Shown: positions 8,990 to 19,407 of the stretch, in pieces
Layout of the letters: every line of letters starts with the position of its first letter
How positions within the stretch are numbered: the first letter of the stretch is position 1
Assembly (NCBI GenBank): GCA_001599355.1
Contig: BCGQ01000008.1
Location: 372,001-436,000 of the forward strand
Direction: 5' to 3'
Source of the DNA: Nakazawaea peltata
Taxonomy: Eukaryota; Ascomycota; Pichiomycetes; Alaninales; Pachysolenaceae
Length of the DNA: 64,000 nucleotides
Notes under the pieces: model-generated
What the model was told of the DNA's origin: nothing
What the model saw: only the letters and a program-made list of their open reading frames with translations
Databases searched by the model: none
Position numbers and translations under genes: made by a program

Positions 8990-10852
8990 TCAGTCTAATA
9001 ACAACTCCCATAAAGCGTATTCATCTTTGTAGTCATGGTGGATCACACTTACTAAATACGAGTCGTTGATCACCTTATCCAAGAGCTTGTAAGAAGCGGA
9101 TTGGACAGGATACAAGCGCAGCCATTCTTGCCAGATCTTGAACAGCTCATCACTCCATGCTTTGAAAGACTCATCTTCGATGATTGTAGTCTGGACAATC
9201 TCTCTATTAGGGAAGACACCCCAAGTGACGGCATTCTTCGATCCAATGCAACCTTTCAAGTTACCTTGTAAATCACAGTAATAGTAAGTCACATTGTTAG
9301 CCTCCTTCTCGAATTTAGGAAGCATCTCCTTCTCAAAGACCTCCTTCTTTACAAAGAATTCCAGGAACAGCTTCTGGTAGACAAGACCGTTAGGAGGACC
9401 CCAACCAAAGATTTTGTCGGTGGATTTGGCTCCATCTGTGGCAGGTTGGGACAGTAATGTGAAGCAAGCTTTGTCGTTCAATTGAATCAACTCCTCTTGG
9501 ATCAAAGCACTCTCGGCATTCAATGGAATATCAGACCATGGGTTCAGCTCGATCTTATTTGTCAAATAACTAACAAATACTTTAGAAATGTCCTTGAGAT
9601 CGACTGGGTATCCACAGCATTCATAGATCTTTTCTTTAGATAACTTCAAAGAAGGACCATAACCATCAATTTCACCAAACAGGGGAGATCTCGAGTCACC
9701 GAAACGTCCGTTAGGGAAATCATCCCATGTCAGATCACGTCCAAGGACACCTTCTCCCGAAGAAATTTGTACTAAAGCCTTCTGCTTTGGTGTGATCAGA
9801 GAAGCAGCAGACCCAGCAAATCCCTCACTGGTGGACCCGGATCTAGAAATTACCTTGTTCTCATTCTCAACAGCATCTTCGTCGTCATCAATGGCACTCT
9901 CAAACTCTGTATTGGTGAATACCTTAGATAAATGCAGCGACCGGTCAATTATTTGTGTGACGGTCTTCTCTAAATTCAATGTGTAGAAATGGAAACCACG
10001 GATATCAGTCTCGGCGATGACCTTTTGGACAATTTCATCCAAAATAGCCACTCCTACTTCTTTGACCTTATCGTCATTAGTCTCAATTCCTTTGAAACGG
10101 TTCAAAAGAGGCAATGGAATAGATGCATGAGAAAGCTTACTGGCTCTATTGAAAAGCTGGAAGTTATTTATAGGCATCAAACCAGGAATTATAACGACAT
10201 CTTCAGCACCAGCTACCTTGGAGTCTTTAAGTTGCAGTTTGACCTCTTTGTGGAAACTGATAAACTTGTCAGCATCATAGAACAATTGGGTCACTACAAA
10301 TTGCAGACCCAGCTCAATCTTCTCCTTCAAATATGGAATATCTTTACGGAAATCCTGGTCGGTATCATCACTTCCCTCAACATGACCTTCAGGATAAGCA
10401 GCAACACCTACACAGAACCAATCCCCGTACTTCTCCTTGATATAACGGACCAAATCAGCAGCATACTGGAACTTGTTCGAAGGGTCAGGTGTGTAATACT
10501 CAGAACCCAGTGGTGGGTCACCTCTAAGGGCAAGAATGTTACGGATACCCACCGAACGAGCCTTCTCAAGAGCCTCATCAATGATCTGAGTAGACGTATT
10601 AGTACAAGTCAAGTGCATACAGGTGGTGAATCCAAGCTCACGTTGACATGTAGCGGCTAATTCCAAAGTCTTGGCCAGAGTTGACCCTCCAGCACCCCAA
10701 GTAACCGTCACAAAGAGCGGGTTTAATACCGACATACGGCCCATACGAGCTAATAAATTCCTCATACCGGCCTCGGTCTTTGGAGGGAAGAACTCGAACG
10801 AGTAGAAACACTCATCCTTCTTGAGCGCCTTGATCTTCTCGGTGATACTCAT
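8990..10852 (-). CDS. MET12: Methylenetetrahydrofolate reductase, Met12 type
   Basis: Reduces 5,10-methylene-THF to 5-methyl-THF, feeding methyl groups to methionine synthesis. 620 aa against 657 (Met12) and 600 (Met13) in S. cerevisiae. The N-terminal FAD barrel starts FYSFEFFPPKTE and continues FVTVTWGAGGST, MHLTCTN, NILALRGDPP and GVAAYPEGH. The C-terminal regulatory domain has FPNGRFGDSRSPLFGEIDGYGPS and IFGWGPPNGLVYQK. The WGAGGST and AYPEGH wording matches Met12 rather than Met13 (WNAGGGR, GYPECH). CTG codons at 10304-10306 and 10310-10312 read as Ala give IEAGAQFVVTQLFYD, matching yeast EAGADFVITQLFYD. It sits beside the GH1 duplication, whose left edge is only about 65 bp upstream of this start. 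Confidence 0.95.
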   Translation of the reverse strand: MSITEKIKALKKDECFYSFEFFPPKTEAGMRNLLARMGRMSVLNPLFVTVTWGAGGSTLAKTLELAATCQRELGFTTCMHLTCTNTSTQIIDEALEKARSVGIRNILALRGDPPLGSEYYTPDPSNKFQYAADLVRYIKEKYGDWFCVGVAAYPEGHVEGSDDTDQDFRKDIPYLKEKIELGLQFVVTQLFYDADKFISFHKEVKLQLKDSKVAGAEDVVIIPGLMPINNFQLFNRASKLSHASIPLPLLNRFKGIETNDDKVKEVGVAILDEIVQKVIAETDIRGFHFYTLNLEKTVTQIIDRSLHLSKVFTNTEFESAIDDDEDAVENENKVISRSGSTSEGFAGSAASLITPKQKALVQISSGEGVLGRDLTWDDFPNGRFGDSRSPLFGEIDGYGPSLKLSKEKIYECCGYPVDLKDISKVFVSYLTNKIELNPWSDIPLNAESALIQEELIQLNDKACFTLLSQPATDGAKSTDKIFGWGPPNGLVYQKLFLEFFVKKEVFEKEMLPKFEKEANNVTYYYCDLQGNLKGCIGSKNAVTWGVFPNREIVQTTIIEDESFKAWSDELFKIWQEWLRLYPVQSASYKLLDKVINDSYLVSVIHHDYKDEYALWELLLD

Positions 10853-13280
10853 TGTCTCTATCAGATTTCAATACTCACTGTAGTCTCAAATGAATTTTAT
10901 AACCGATTAGTCACTTTTGATTTACCCGCTTCTTTAGAATTCGACGATAAAATTGGGAATGCACTACTTTTCCGACCGACAACGGCTGAAGATTGCGTAC
11001 TATCGGTAGATAAGATGATTTGATTACTTATTATAGAAGGTGGAAGTTAATTTCCTTAAATGGTAATTTTGCTTAAGCTTAAAAGCTAACAATATTTCAA
11101 ACCCCCAATTCAAGATTTTGTTGATTTTACTAAGGGCTTGTTCTCGACCATTGAAATCAATAGAGCGTTAAAATCACCTTTGATGCTTTTATAAAGGCTG
11201 GCTGATACAGAGATAAACATATATAATATTCATAGAGAACTAATCTGCTTGTATGATGCTGATAATTTGTAGGAACCTCTTCAATTTTTAGCTGTCCAAA
11301 GGGTACCCCCTATGAAAATTCAGAAAATTTGAGAAATTTGGTGAGATGAGATGGCCAGCACCTCGAGAGACCTCGAGACAAGAAAAAAAATTAAAAAAAA
11401 ATTCCCAAAAAAAAACCCCCATTTTGAACTTTTCAATTCTAATGGACTGCTTGTTTGAAGGATTGAAGGACTCAATTTGCGGGAAATCCCCGTACATCTG
11501 CTATAAAAGTAAGCTAAATCGCTCTTCAGTGTTTTTTACACTATGTAAACTAAGCTGTTCCTCCATTACCTGAAATTCTCTCTTAATGCTAACAAATTAC
11601 ACTATATGTTTCCTACGACATTTCCCTTCTGAGACTCAGAGACCCTTTACTAAATCACTGAAAATATCTAAAAGAAACCCATTTAGCTTTCTCCTCTCCC
11701 TATTGAGATTTAACTTTAAATAGACTCGATCCCAAATCTTACCTCCGGAGATAGAGGCCAATTATCTTCTCCAATAGTAAATGAGAGAGGAAATAGGACA
11801 AGAAATGCCCTGCCATCTTCGTTAAACTCCCTGTAACACTCCAATACCGAGATTCACCATCACAGATACCCCACTGATTTGCAACCAAATTTCTTTTGGA
11901 AACTTATCACAAATTACAGTGAACGGTGACGACAATCCAAGGGTCCAGAGGAACTACCCTCGGAAAACTCATGGACCTCGAAAAATGAACGTGACCTTAA
12001 GAAAGAAAAAAAGAACAAGAAGAGGTGACAAAGGTTACACAAAAGGGGCTTGGAAATAGATCCTACGAATCAAATGCGGCTTAGATTTAAACCCTTTGAG
12101 ACATGCAGGGAGTACTACCGGAATGATCTGGAGAAATACAGTAGAAATTATAAGAAAATAAGAAGACAATATTCAAATTAAATGAATAACTGGAGTGGGA
12201 AGGAGAAAAAGATCAAGAGAAAAGGGAGAGGCAAAATGAGGGGAAGAAAAAGAAGCAAGCAAACGGGTAAAGTTAGCGATGCCAAGGAAGAATTCAAATG
12301 CAACTCAATGAAATGATCCTCCCACGTTATTTGATATATGTCTTATAAATCTTATAATGTATGTGCTTGGGTGGAACGAGTAACCGGAATGTTTGCAATC
12401 CGATTTCCGTCATAATGGAGCAAAATGTATCGGACCTTAATGTCTGATCAGGTAATTCAATACTCCGACTCGTTTATCTGCATGACAATTGACCTAATTT
12501 CGCATTTTCACTTCAATTCCGGGAAGATTCTTCTATTTCGTACAAGCTCGTTTTTATGCTGTTGTACCTGCTTTTGTTCTCTCTTTTCCCAATTAGGAAC
12601 TGTCGCACTTTATTTCCCCGGATTTTTAAAAATTTTCCCATGCTCCTGCAGCAAGTCACGGTTTCCTATTTTGTCGAGGTGATTACTATACATTTGTTTC
12701 GGTATTGTTTCCGAGGATTGGGGATCTGCAAATTTTTGAATTGCTTTCTACCCAGAAAGATGAAGGGGCCGATATGCTGTTGTGTTTCCTCTTGGTTTAA
12801 TTGTCGATTCGTTCCCCTTCAATGGATTCAATTTCACCTGAGCTCAAAAAATTAGAGATGACCAAGAAATTTGTATTACTGAAAATTACCCGTTTATCGT
12901 TGCCCAGATCTTTCAATGTATGTCTCACTCCCTACGTTGTTTGTGGCTCTCAAAGTCTTGTCTTCCCCCACATTAAATTTTCTTGCAGAAACTGTTGGCA
13001 TAAATTTTCCTGCATGAATTGCTTTATTGTCTTTGATGAAATTTTCCAGTAACTTGCAGAAAATTCAATTGAAGTCGTTCTCGGAGAAGAAGTGACCAAT
13101 TAAAGAGGCTATTACAAGGTTGGGAAATCTTAACACCGTGGGTAGGGTTCCCCGACGTACCCAAATTAAGCGCTTCACTTCTTTCCTTCGTATGGGGGGT
13201 TATGAAATGTTATATAAGTGGACCCTAGATCCCTCGAGATCCTCCAGTCTCCCCTTTGTATAGATTAGAACTTCTCTAAG
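10853..13280. other. Long upstream region of GH1 copy A (part of tandem duplication)
   Basis: 2.4 kb between the divergent MET12 and GH1-A starts. From about 10917 onward it aligns in blocks with the region upstream of GH1-B (15437-16969). The matches are 10919-11155 with 15440-15660, 12546-12690 with 16291-16413, and 13048-13115 with 16776-16845. It contains only short, unconvincing reading frames, and no gene is called. The conserved blocks are candidate regulatory sequence. Confidence 0.6.
13211..13218 (+). promoter_or_regulatory. TATA box of GH1-A
   Basis: TATATAAG lies 63 bp before the ATG. The matching box in copy B lies 61 bp before its ATG. Confidence 0.65.
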
Positions 13281-15119
13281 ATGTCTTTATTCAAGAAAAG
13301 TGTACTTTTTACAGTACTTGCCTCAGTTTCTCTTGCAAGCCCTGTTGCTGTTCCTGAACCTGATCAAGGTGCTGGTTGGGCCAAGTTGCCAGGTGGAGCT
13401 AAAGGTTTCCATTACTACATTGATACCACCATTGAATATGCCACTCCACTTCTGATTCCAACCGCCACTACAACTTACGCTCCAGCTTATTCTGAACTTT
13501 CTAGTTTAATTGGTAGTGAGGTTTCCACCACCACTTGGGGTAATTGGTATCCAAATGCCACAGAGACAGCTACTGACTCTGATGACCCTTACGGAATGTA
13601 CTCCTGGTCCAAGCTTTGGGAAGTTAGAGAGTTTGCCAACTTCACCAGAGGTATCTATAGTACCACTGTTTCTCCAACTGCAATTCCTACCGAAAGCTTG
13701 ATTAAACCACCTGAAGATCCAGTCGCCAAGGCTTTCCTGAACACCGGAGTGAAGTTCTCTAAAGATTTCATTTTGGGTGTCGCAGGTTCAGCTGCTCAAA
13801 TTGAAGGTGCTGTCGCAGACGAAGGTAGATCACCAACTCTTATGGAATATTGGACCCTGGGCACTAATAAACCATCAGACTACGTCACCAATGAAAACTA
13901 CTATTTGTACAAGCAAGATATCGCTCGTTTGGCTGCAATGGGTGTCGAGACTTATTCCTTCTCCATCCCTTGGACCAGAATCTTGCCTTTCGTATATGCT
14001 GGCTCTCCTGTCAACCAACAAGGTCTTGATCACTACGATGATTTGATCAACACCGTTATTGAATATGGAATGAAGCCAATGATCACTTTGACTCACTTTG
14101 ACTCTCCAATTCTGTTCATGGAAGATGGCGATGCCGAAATCGGAAGATTCAACTCCTACTACATTGACGGTTTCGTTGATCTGTTTGTCAACTACGGTAA
14201 AATCGTCATGACCCACTATGCTGACCGTGTTCCTTTGTGGGTTACCTTCAATGAACCTATTTCCGGTTCTGGTAACATTATTGGTGTCAAGAACGTTATC
14301 AATTCTACTCTGATCTTATACAAATTCTATCATGAAGAAATTAAAGGTACCGGTAAAGTTGGTATCAAGATTAGTGACAACTTTGGATTCCCAACCGATC
14401 CTTCGAACCCTGATGATGTTGCTGCTGCTGATAGATTCAATGAGCTCGCCGTCTCTATCTTTGCTGACCCATTATACTTGGGTCAAGACTGGCCAGAAAG
14501 TATTAAGAACACTTATTTGGTAGGCTTCGAGAATGCTTCTTGGACCGCTGAAGAATTAGAGTTTGTTAAAGGTAGTGCCGACTTCTTAGGTATCGACCCT
14601 TACACTTACACTTCTGTTAGTGCCTTGAAAGACATCACCCTTGAACTGTGTCAAGCTAACAAAACTTACGAATTCTTCCCATACTGTGGTAACGACACCT
14701 CTGTCGACGGCGATGGATGGAAGATTGGTTACAGATCTCAATCTTACGTTTACCTTACTCCTCTGCATTTCAGAGTCTTCTTGAACTACTTGTGGCAACA
14801 CTGGGGTTCTCCTATCTTCATCACCGAGTTTGGATTCCCAGAATGGATGGAAGGTGAAAAGGAACTTGGAGACCAAAGATATGACTTGGCTAGATCGATT
14901 TACTACAGATCTTTCTTGACCGCTGCCTTAGAGCTGGATAACCAAGACGGTGTTGAGATGATGGGAGCCTTGGCCTGGAGTTTCGCTGATAACTGGGAGT
15001 TCGGAGATTACGGTCAACAATTCGGTATTCAAGTCGTCAACAGAACCACTCAAGAAAGATACTACAAGAAGAGTTTCTTCGACTATGTTGATTTCGTCCA
15101 AGACCATAGAGCCGACTAA
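13281..15119 (+). CDS. Secreted GH1 beta-glucosidase-like protein, copy A
   Basis: Predicted extracellular glycoside hydrolase family 1 enzyme acting on beta-linked glucosides. Substrate not inferable. 612 aa. A signal peptide is visible at residues 1-20 (KK, then a hydrophobic core, then LAS-P). An N-terminal domain of about 150 residues with TTTWGNWYPNATETATDSDDPYG-type Ser/Thr-rich sequence precedes the catalytic barrel, as in filamentous-fungal secreted GH1 proteins. Catalytic residues are seen: acid/base Glu325 in TFNEP and nucleophile Glu516 in ITEFG (usual GH1 form ITENG). Further landmarks are GSAAQIEGA and SFSIPWTRILP. Several N-glycosylation sequons are present. Codons are of the highly expressed type. 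Its tandem paralogue begins 1.85 kb downstream. Confidence 0.93.
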   Translation: MSLFKKSVLFTVLASVSLASPVAVPEPDQGAGWAKLPGGAKGFHYYIDTTIEYATPLLIPTATTTYAPAYSELSSLIGSEVSTTTWGNWYPNATETATDSDDPYGMYSWSKLWEVREFANFTRGIYSTTVSPTAIPTESLIKPPEDPVAKAFLNTGVKFSKDFILGVAGSAAQIEGAVADEGRSPTLMEYWTLGTNKPSDYVTNENYYLYKQDIARLAAMGVETYSFSIPWTRILPFVYAGSPVNQQGLDHYDDLINTVIEYGMKPMITLTHFDSPILFMEDGDAEIGRFNSYYIDGFVDLFVNYGKIVMTHYADRVPLWVTFNEPISGSGNIIGVKNVINSTLILYKFYHEEIKGTGKVGIKISDNFGFPTDPSNPDDVAAADRFNELAVSIFADPLYLGQDWPESIKNTYLVGFENASWTAEELEFVKGSADFLGIDPYTYTSVSALKDITLELCQANKTYEFFPYCGNDTSVDGDGWKIGYRSQSYVYLTPLHFRVFLNYLWQHWGSPIFITEFGFPEWMEGEKELGDQRYDLARSIYYRSFLTAALELDNQDGVEMMGALAWSFADNWEFGDYGQQFGIQVVNRTTQERYYKKSFFDYVDFVQDHRAD

Positions 15120-16969
15120 ACTATTTAGATTACCCCTTTTTCAATTCTTTTCCGGTATTTTTTCCTTCCTCCGCCGCCTTCATTAAATTGAGGGGGGGTG
15201 GATACCCTTTATAGAGGGTATAATTTAATTGAACGTCTTCTCAATTTGATGAGTTCTATCGCGGACATGTAGAATGTGGTTGTGTGTAGATATCTTGGCG
15301 ATGTCTACTCAGACCTAGTCACTATTCGGTCGAAGTTTGGTCGGTAGTTAGCCAAGATCTACCGAATATACCCCTCCTCTTTCTTGCCATATTTGCTATC
15401 TTTGTGTTCGTCTTAGCTTTTTCAATTAGAATGGGTTTTGGATTACCCGCTTCTTATGAAATCGACGACTAAATTGGGGGTACACTGCTCGGACCAACAA
15501 CGGCTGTAAATCGCGTACAATTTACGATAACATGTTTGATTATTTAATATAGAAGAAGGTTGGTTAATATTTCCTTTATTGGTAATAAAATCTTAGCTGG
15601 GGGGTGTGAACCCCCATTTCAAGTTTTGTTGGTTCACTGGGGGAGAGGGGTTCTGGACGGTGGAAAGGGATAGAGTGACCACTTTGAAATAGTGATATAG
15701 GTTATATTACATTTCTAACCAGCATCTACTCTGCTCTCATGCTGCTCAACATTTTTAGGGAGGGTTTTTCTCCTTCCGAGAGTATCCCCTTTGAAAATTC
15801 AAAAACTGAGAACATACGGCAACCAACGGTTGCAAAATGATTCGGAAATAGATCCTGAGAAATTGGAAACAGCGTTTTTGTCAACAGATTTACGGGAATC
15901 AGGGAGCCCCTTCTGCAGAGATATAGAGAGCAGTTATAGAAATATTTAGTGGAAAGTTCCAAATTGAATGAATGATTGGAGGGCAGAGGAGTGAAAGGGA
16001 GGGGGAAAAGAGGGGAAGAAGGGGTGGGTGTCGAGATGCTACAGCAAGATGGTTTCTTCAATTACTTGCTATATATATTATAAATCCGAAGTGTGTAAGT
16101 CAAATATGGCTTGGAGACCACTATCCTAATCATGGGGTACATACATCTAATATGTAATCAAGAATTCATCCATCGCTACATCAAATCGTTGCTCAAAAAA
16201 CTCATATATTTCCTGCCAGTGGACCCAACAACAATTTCTTACCCAGATTCTCCGTAAAAACGTATTCCCACCATGTATTGTCATTTTAAGTCGTTGTACC
16301 TGCTTTTGTCCACTCTGTTCCCAATTAAGAAATTGTCATACTTTATTTCTCCGGATTCTGGAAAATTTTTCCATGCCTCTGCAGCAAGTCACGATTTCCT
16401 ATTTTGTGGAGGCAATTAGTGCATAATCTTATTGCTTATTGTGTCCGAGGATTGGGGGGATCGCCTATTTTGAGTTGCTTTCTAGTCAAGAAGATGGGGG
16501 AGCCAATGTACTGCTCAATTGGAATGCACCTAGGCCCAACTCTGAATTGTTTAATGATCTTAATTCCTTTAGAGCCCAAAACGTAGAAGGTTATATTATG
16601 AAGCTTGTCTCCAGTATTGATCAGTAGAATTGACTCAACCGTTTGGTTTTCTTTTGCTATACCTCAGTCTCAACATTGTTACTCTCAACGTCTCCCCCAC
16701 AATTTAATATTCGCTATAACTGTTGACAATTTCCTTCCTGCATGACGTGCATAATAATAAACTTAGAAATTTTTCAGTGACTCGCAGAAAATTGAATTGA
16801 AGTAGTTCTCGGAGAAGAACTACCCAATTAAAAAGACTACTACTGGACTGAAAGCTTTGTAAACATCCGATCTTTCCTTTGTGAAACGGGGTATGAAACG
16901 GTATATAAAAGACCCAGGCTTCTCTGGATTCATGACCTCCTCTTTGTATAAACTAAAACTTCATCTGCG
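15120..16969. other. Intergenic between GH1 copies (end of unit A, upstream of unit B)
   Basis: 1.85 kb. The first 310 bp match the flank after GH1-B, and the rest matches the upstream region of GH1-A in blocks. No gene is called; the longest reading frames, about 110 codons, are not conserved in the other unit. Confidence 0.6.
16902..16909 (+). promoter_or_regulatory. TATA box of GH1-B
   Basis: TATATAAA lies 61 bp before the ATG, positionally equivalent to the box of copy A. Confidence 0.65.
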
Positions 16970-18808
16970 ATGTCTTTATTAAAGCAAAGTGTACTTTTAA
17001 CAGTACTTGCCTCTATTTCCTTTGGTACCCCAGTTGCTGTTCCTGAGGCCGACCAAGGTGCCGGTTGGGCCCTGTTGCCATCTGGAGCTGACGGTTTCCA
17101 TTATTACATTGATACCACCATTGAGTATGCTACTCCAGTTCTGATCCCAACTTCCACCACGACCTACGCACCAGCTTATTCTGAGCTCTCTAGTTTACTC
17201 GGAAGCGAGCTTTCGACTACCACTTGGGGCAATTGGTATCCAGATGCTACCGATGAAGCTACCGACTCTGATGACCCTTACGGAATGTACTCCTGGTCCA
17301 AGCTTTGGGAAGTTACTGAGTTTGTAAACTTCACTAGAGGTATTTACAGTACCACAGTTTCTCCAACTGCAATTCCTACCGAGAGCTTGATTAAGCCTCC
17401 TGAAGATCCAGTTGCTAGGGCCTTCCAAGACACCGGTATGAAGTTCTCTGAAAACTTCATTTTGGGTGTCGCTGGTTCTGCCGCTCAAATTGAAGGTGCC
17501 GTTGCAGATGAAGGTAGATCTCCAACCATCATGGAGTTCATGACCCTGGAAGAGGGTAAGCCAGAGGACTACGTCACCAATGAAAACTACTATTTGTACA
17601 AACAAGATATCGCTCGTTTGGCTGCAATGGGTGTCGAGACTTATTCCTTTACCATTCCTTGGACCAGAATCTTGCCTTTCGTTTATCCTGGAACTCCTGT
17701 CAACCAGCAAGGTCTTGATCACTACGACGATTTAATCAACACCGTAATTGAATATGGAATGAAGCCAATGATCACTTTGACTCACTTTGACTCTCCAGTT
17801 CTGTTCACAGACTCTGAGGATGCCGAAATCGGAAGCTTCAACTCTTACAACCTTGACGGTTTCGTTGATCTGTTTGTCAACTACGGTAAAATCGTCATGA
17901 CCCACTATGCCGACCGTGTTCCTTTGTGGATCACTTTTAATGAACCCATTGCTGGTTCCGGTAACATTGTAGGTGTAAAGAACGTTATCAACTCCACTCT
18001 GATCTTATACAAATTCTACCATGAAGAAATTGGAGGTTCTGGTAAAGTTGGTATCAAATTGAGTGACAACTTTGGATTCCCAACTGACCCTTCAAATGCA
18101 GATGATGTTGCCGCTGCCGACAGATTCAATGAAGTTTACTTGTCTATCTTCGCTGACCCATTATACTTGGGTCAAGACTGGCCAGCAAGTGTCAAGGATA
18201 CTTACTTAGTTGGTTACGAGAATGCTTCCTGGACAGCTGAGGAATTGGAGTTTGTTAAAGGTAGTGCCGACTTCTTGGGTATCGACCCTTACACTTACAC
18301 TTCTGTTAGTGCCTTAGAGAATGTCACCCTTGAACTGTGTCAAGCTAACAAAACTTATGAATTCTTCCCATACTGTGGTAACGACACCTCTGTCGACGGC
18401 GATGGATGGAAGATTGGCTACAGATCTCAATCCTACGTCTACATTACTCCTCTGCATTTCAGAGTCTTCTTGAACTACTTGTGGCAGCACTGGGGTTCTC
18501 CTATCTTCATCACCGAGTTTGGATTCCCAGAATGGAGGGAAGGTGAAAAGGAACTTGGAGACCAACAATATGACTTGGCCAGATCAATTTACTACAGATC
18601 TTTCTTGAACGCTGCGTTGGAGCTGGTCAACCAAGACTCTGTTGATGTCATTGGTGCCTTGGCCTGGAGTTTCGCCGATAACTGGGAGTTCGGAGATTAT
18701 ACTCAGCAATTCGGTCTTCAAGTCGTCAACAGAACTACTCAAGAAAGATACTACAAAAAGAGTTTCTTCGACTTTGTCGATTACATCCACGACAATAGAG
18801 CCGACTAG
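16970..18808 (+). CDS. Secreted GH1 beta-glucosidase-like protein, copy B
   Basis: Tandem paralogue of the preceding GH1 gene, the same length (612 aa) and alignable without gaps. Signal peptide at about residues 1-20 (MSLLKQSVLLTVLASISFGTP). Acid/base Glu325 lies in TFNEP and nucleophile Glu516 in ITEFG, as in copy A. Differences cluster in the N-terminal domain and in surface stretches such as residues 196-202 (LEEGKPE against LGTNKPS). Other stretches are nearly identical even at silent positions (17569-17655 and 18330-18417), which suggests gene conversion or very strong codon selection. The 3' flank repeats that of copy A. RAD1 follows 579 bp downstream on the same strand and is unrelated in function. 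Confidence 0.93.
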   Translation: MSLLKQSVLLTVLASISFGTPVAVPEADQGAGWALLPSGADGFHYYIDTTIEYATPVLIPTSTTTYAPAYSELSSLLGSELSTTTWGNWYPDATDEATDSDDPYGMYSWSKLWEVTEFVNFTRGIYSTTVSPTAIPTESLIKPPEDPVARAFQDTGMKFSENFILGVAGSAAQIEGAVADEGRSPTIMEFMTLEEGKPEDYVTNENYYLYKQDIARLAAMGVETYSFTIPWTRILPFVYPGTPVNQQGLDHYDDLINTVIEYGMKPMITLTHFDSPVLFTDSEDAEIGSFNSYNLDGFVDLFVNYGKIVMTHYADRVPLWITFNEPIAGSGNIVGVKNVINSTLILYKFYHEEIGGSGKVGIKLSDNFGFPTDPSNADDVAAADRFNEVYLSIFADPLYLGQDWPASVKDTYLVGYENASWTAEELEFVKGSADFLGIDPYTYTSVSALENVTLELCQANKTYEFFPYCGNDTSVDGDGWKIGYRSQSYVYITPLHFRVFLNYLWQHWGSPIFITEFGFPEWREGEKELGDQQYDLARSIYYRSFLNAALELVNQDSVDVIGALAWSFADNWEFGDYTQQFGLQVVNRTTQERYYKKSFFDFVDYIHDNRAD

Positions 18809-19387
18809 ACTATTTAGATTACCCCTTTTTTTCAATTCTTTTCCGATATAATTTTTTCTTTCTCCACTCTCCTTAATTATCAATTAGAGGGGGTGGGATA
18901 CCCTATGGAGGGTATAGTTTAATTGAACAGATACTCAAAATGATGAGTTCTATCAAGGACATGTAGGTGATTGTAGGTGGGTTAGTGGGTATGTGTGATA
19001 TTTGTGGATATTTCGTCTATACCAACCATCTAGTCTGCTCTGTTGATATTCGTCCCCCCATCTAGTAGTCTCTTCTTACAATATTCACTATCTTTGTGCT
19101 TATCTTTGATTTTCAATTAGAATTAATTACCCCACCGCGTATTTTCTCAATCTTCAATTAGATCATCAATTCCAATAATTCCCCTCCTTTTTACCCCTTT
19201 ACCCCTTTTTCCCTTGTGTTCACCCCTTTTGCGCACTGCTTTTCCCTTCCCCTTCGCTTGTCTTGCCCCCTTTTATCAATTAGTTGCGCGGTCTTATTTT
19301 GCTCTTCATCGCATCGCATCACTTGAAGAACAAACGTTCAGTCTCATTTCCTTCAGTGTTCCTCGCCTATGATCATTTGCCACAACT
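18809..19387. other. Intergenic, GH1-B 3' flank and RAD1 promoter
   Basis: 579 bp. The first 310 bp are the 3' part of duplication unit B. The rest, before RAD1, is pyrimidine-rich with repeated TTTACCCC words (19180-19230). No gene seen. Confidence 0.6.
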
Positions 19388-19407
19388 ATGAGCTTGTTCG
19401 TAGATGA
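19369..19407 (+). other. Short upstream reading frame overlapping the RAD1 start
   Basis: An ATG 19 bp before the RAD1 ATG opens a 12-codon frame in a different phase that ends inside RAD1 at 19407. If it lies within the mRNA leader it would reduce translation of RAD1. Confidence 0.4.

Larger units (their letters stand above)
10917..19120 (+). repeat. Tandem duplication carrying two GH1 genes
   Basis: Unit A spans about 10917-15436 and unit B about 15437-19120. Each holds an upstream region, a TATA box, a 612-codon GH1 gene and a similar 3' flank (CTATTTAGATTACCCCTTTT just after both stops). The words GATTTACCCGCTTCTT near 10919 and GGATTACCCGCTTCTT near 15440 mark the left edges. The shared CTATCTTTGTG and TTCAATTAGAAT words near 15395-15431 and 19088-19122 mark the right edges. 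Boundaries are by eye, within some tens of bases. Unit B is about 0.8 kb shorter because its upstream region is contracted. Confidence 0.85.

Noticed and set aside
11288-12855. Small frames upstream of GH1-A as possible genes
   Set aside because: None is kept in frame in the duplicated region upstream of GH1-B, so the shared blocks look regulatory, not coding.
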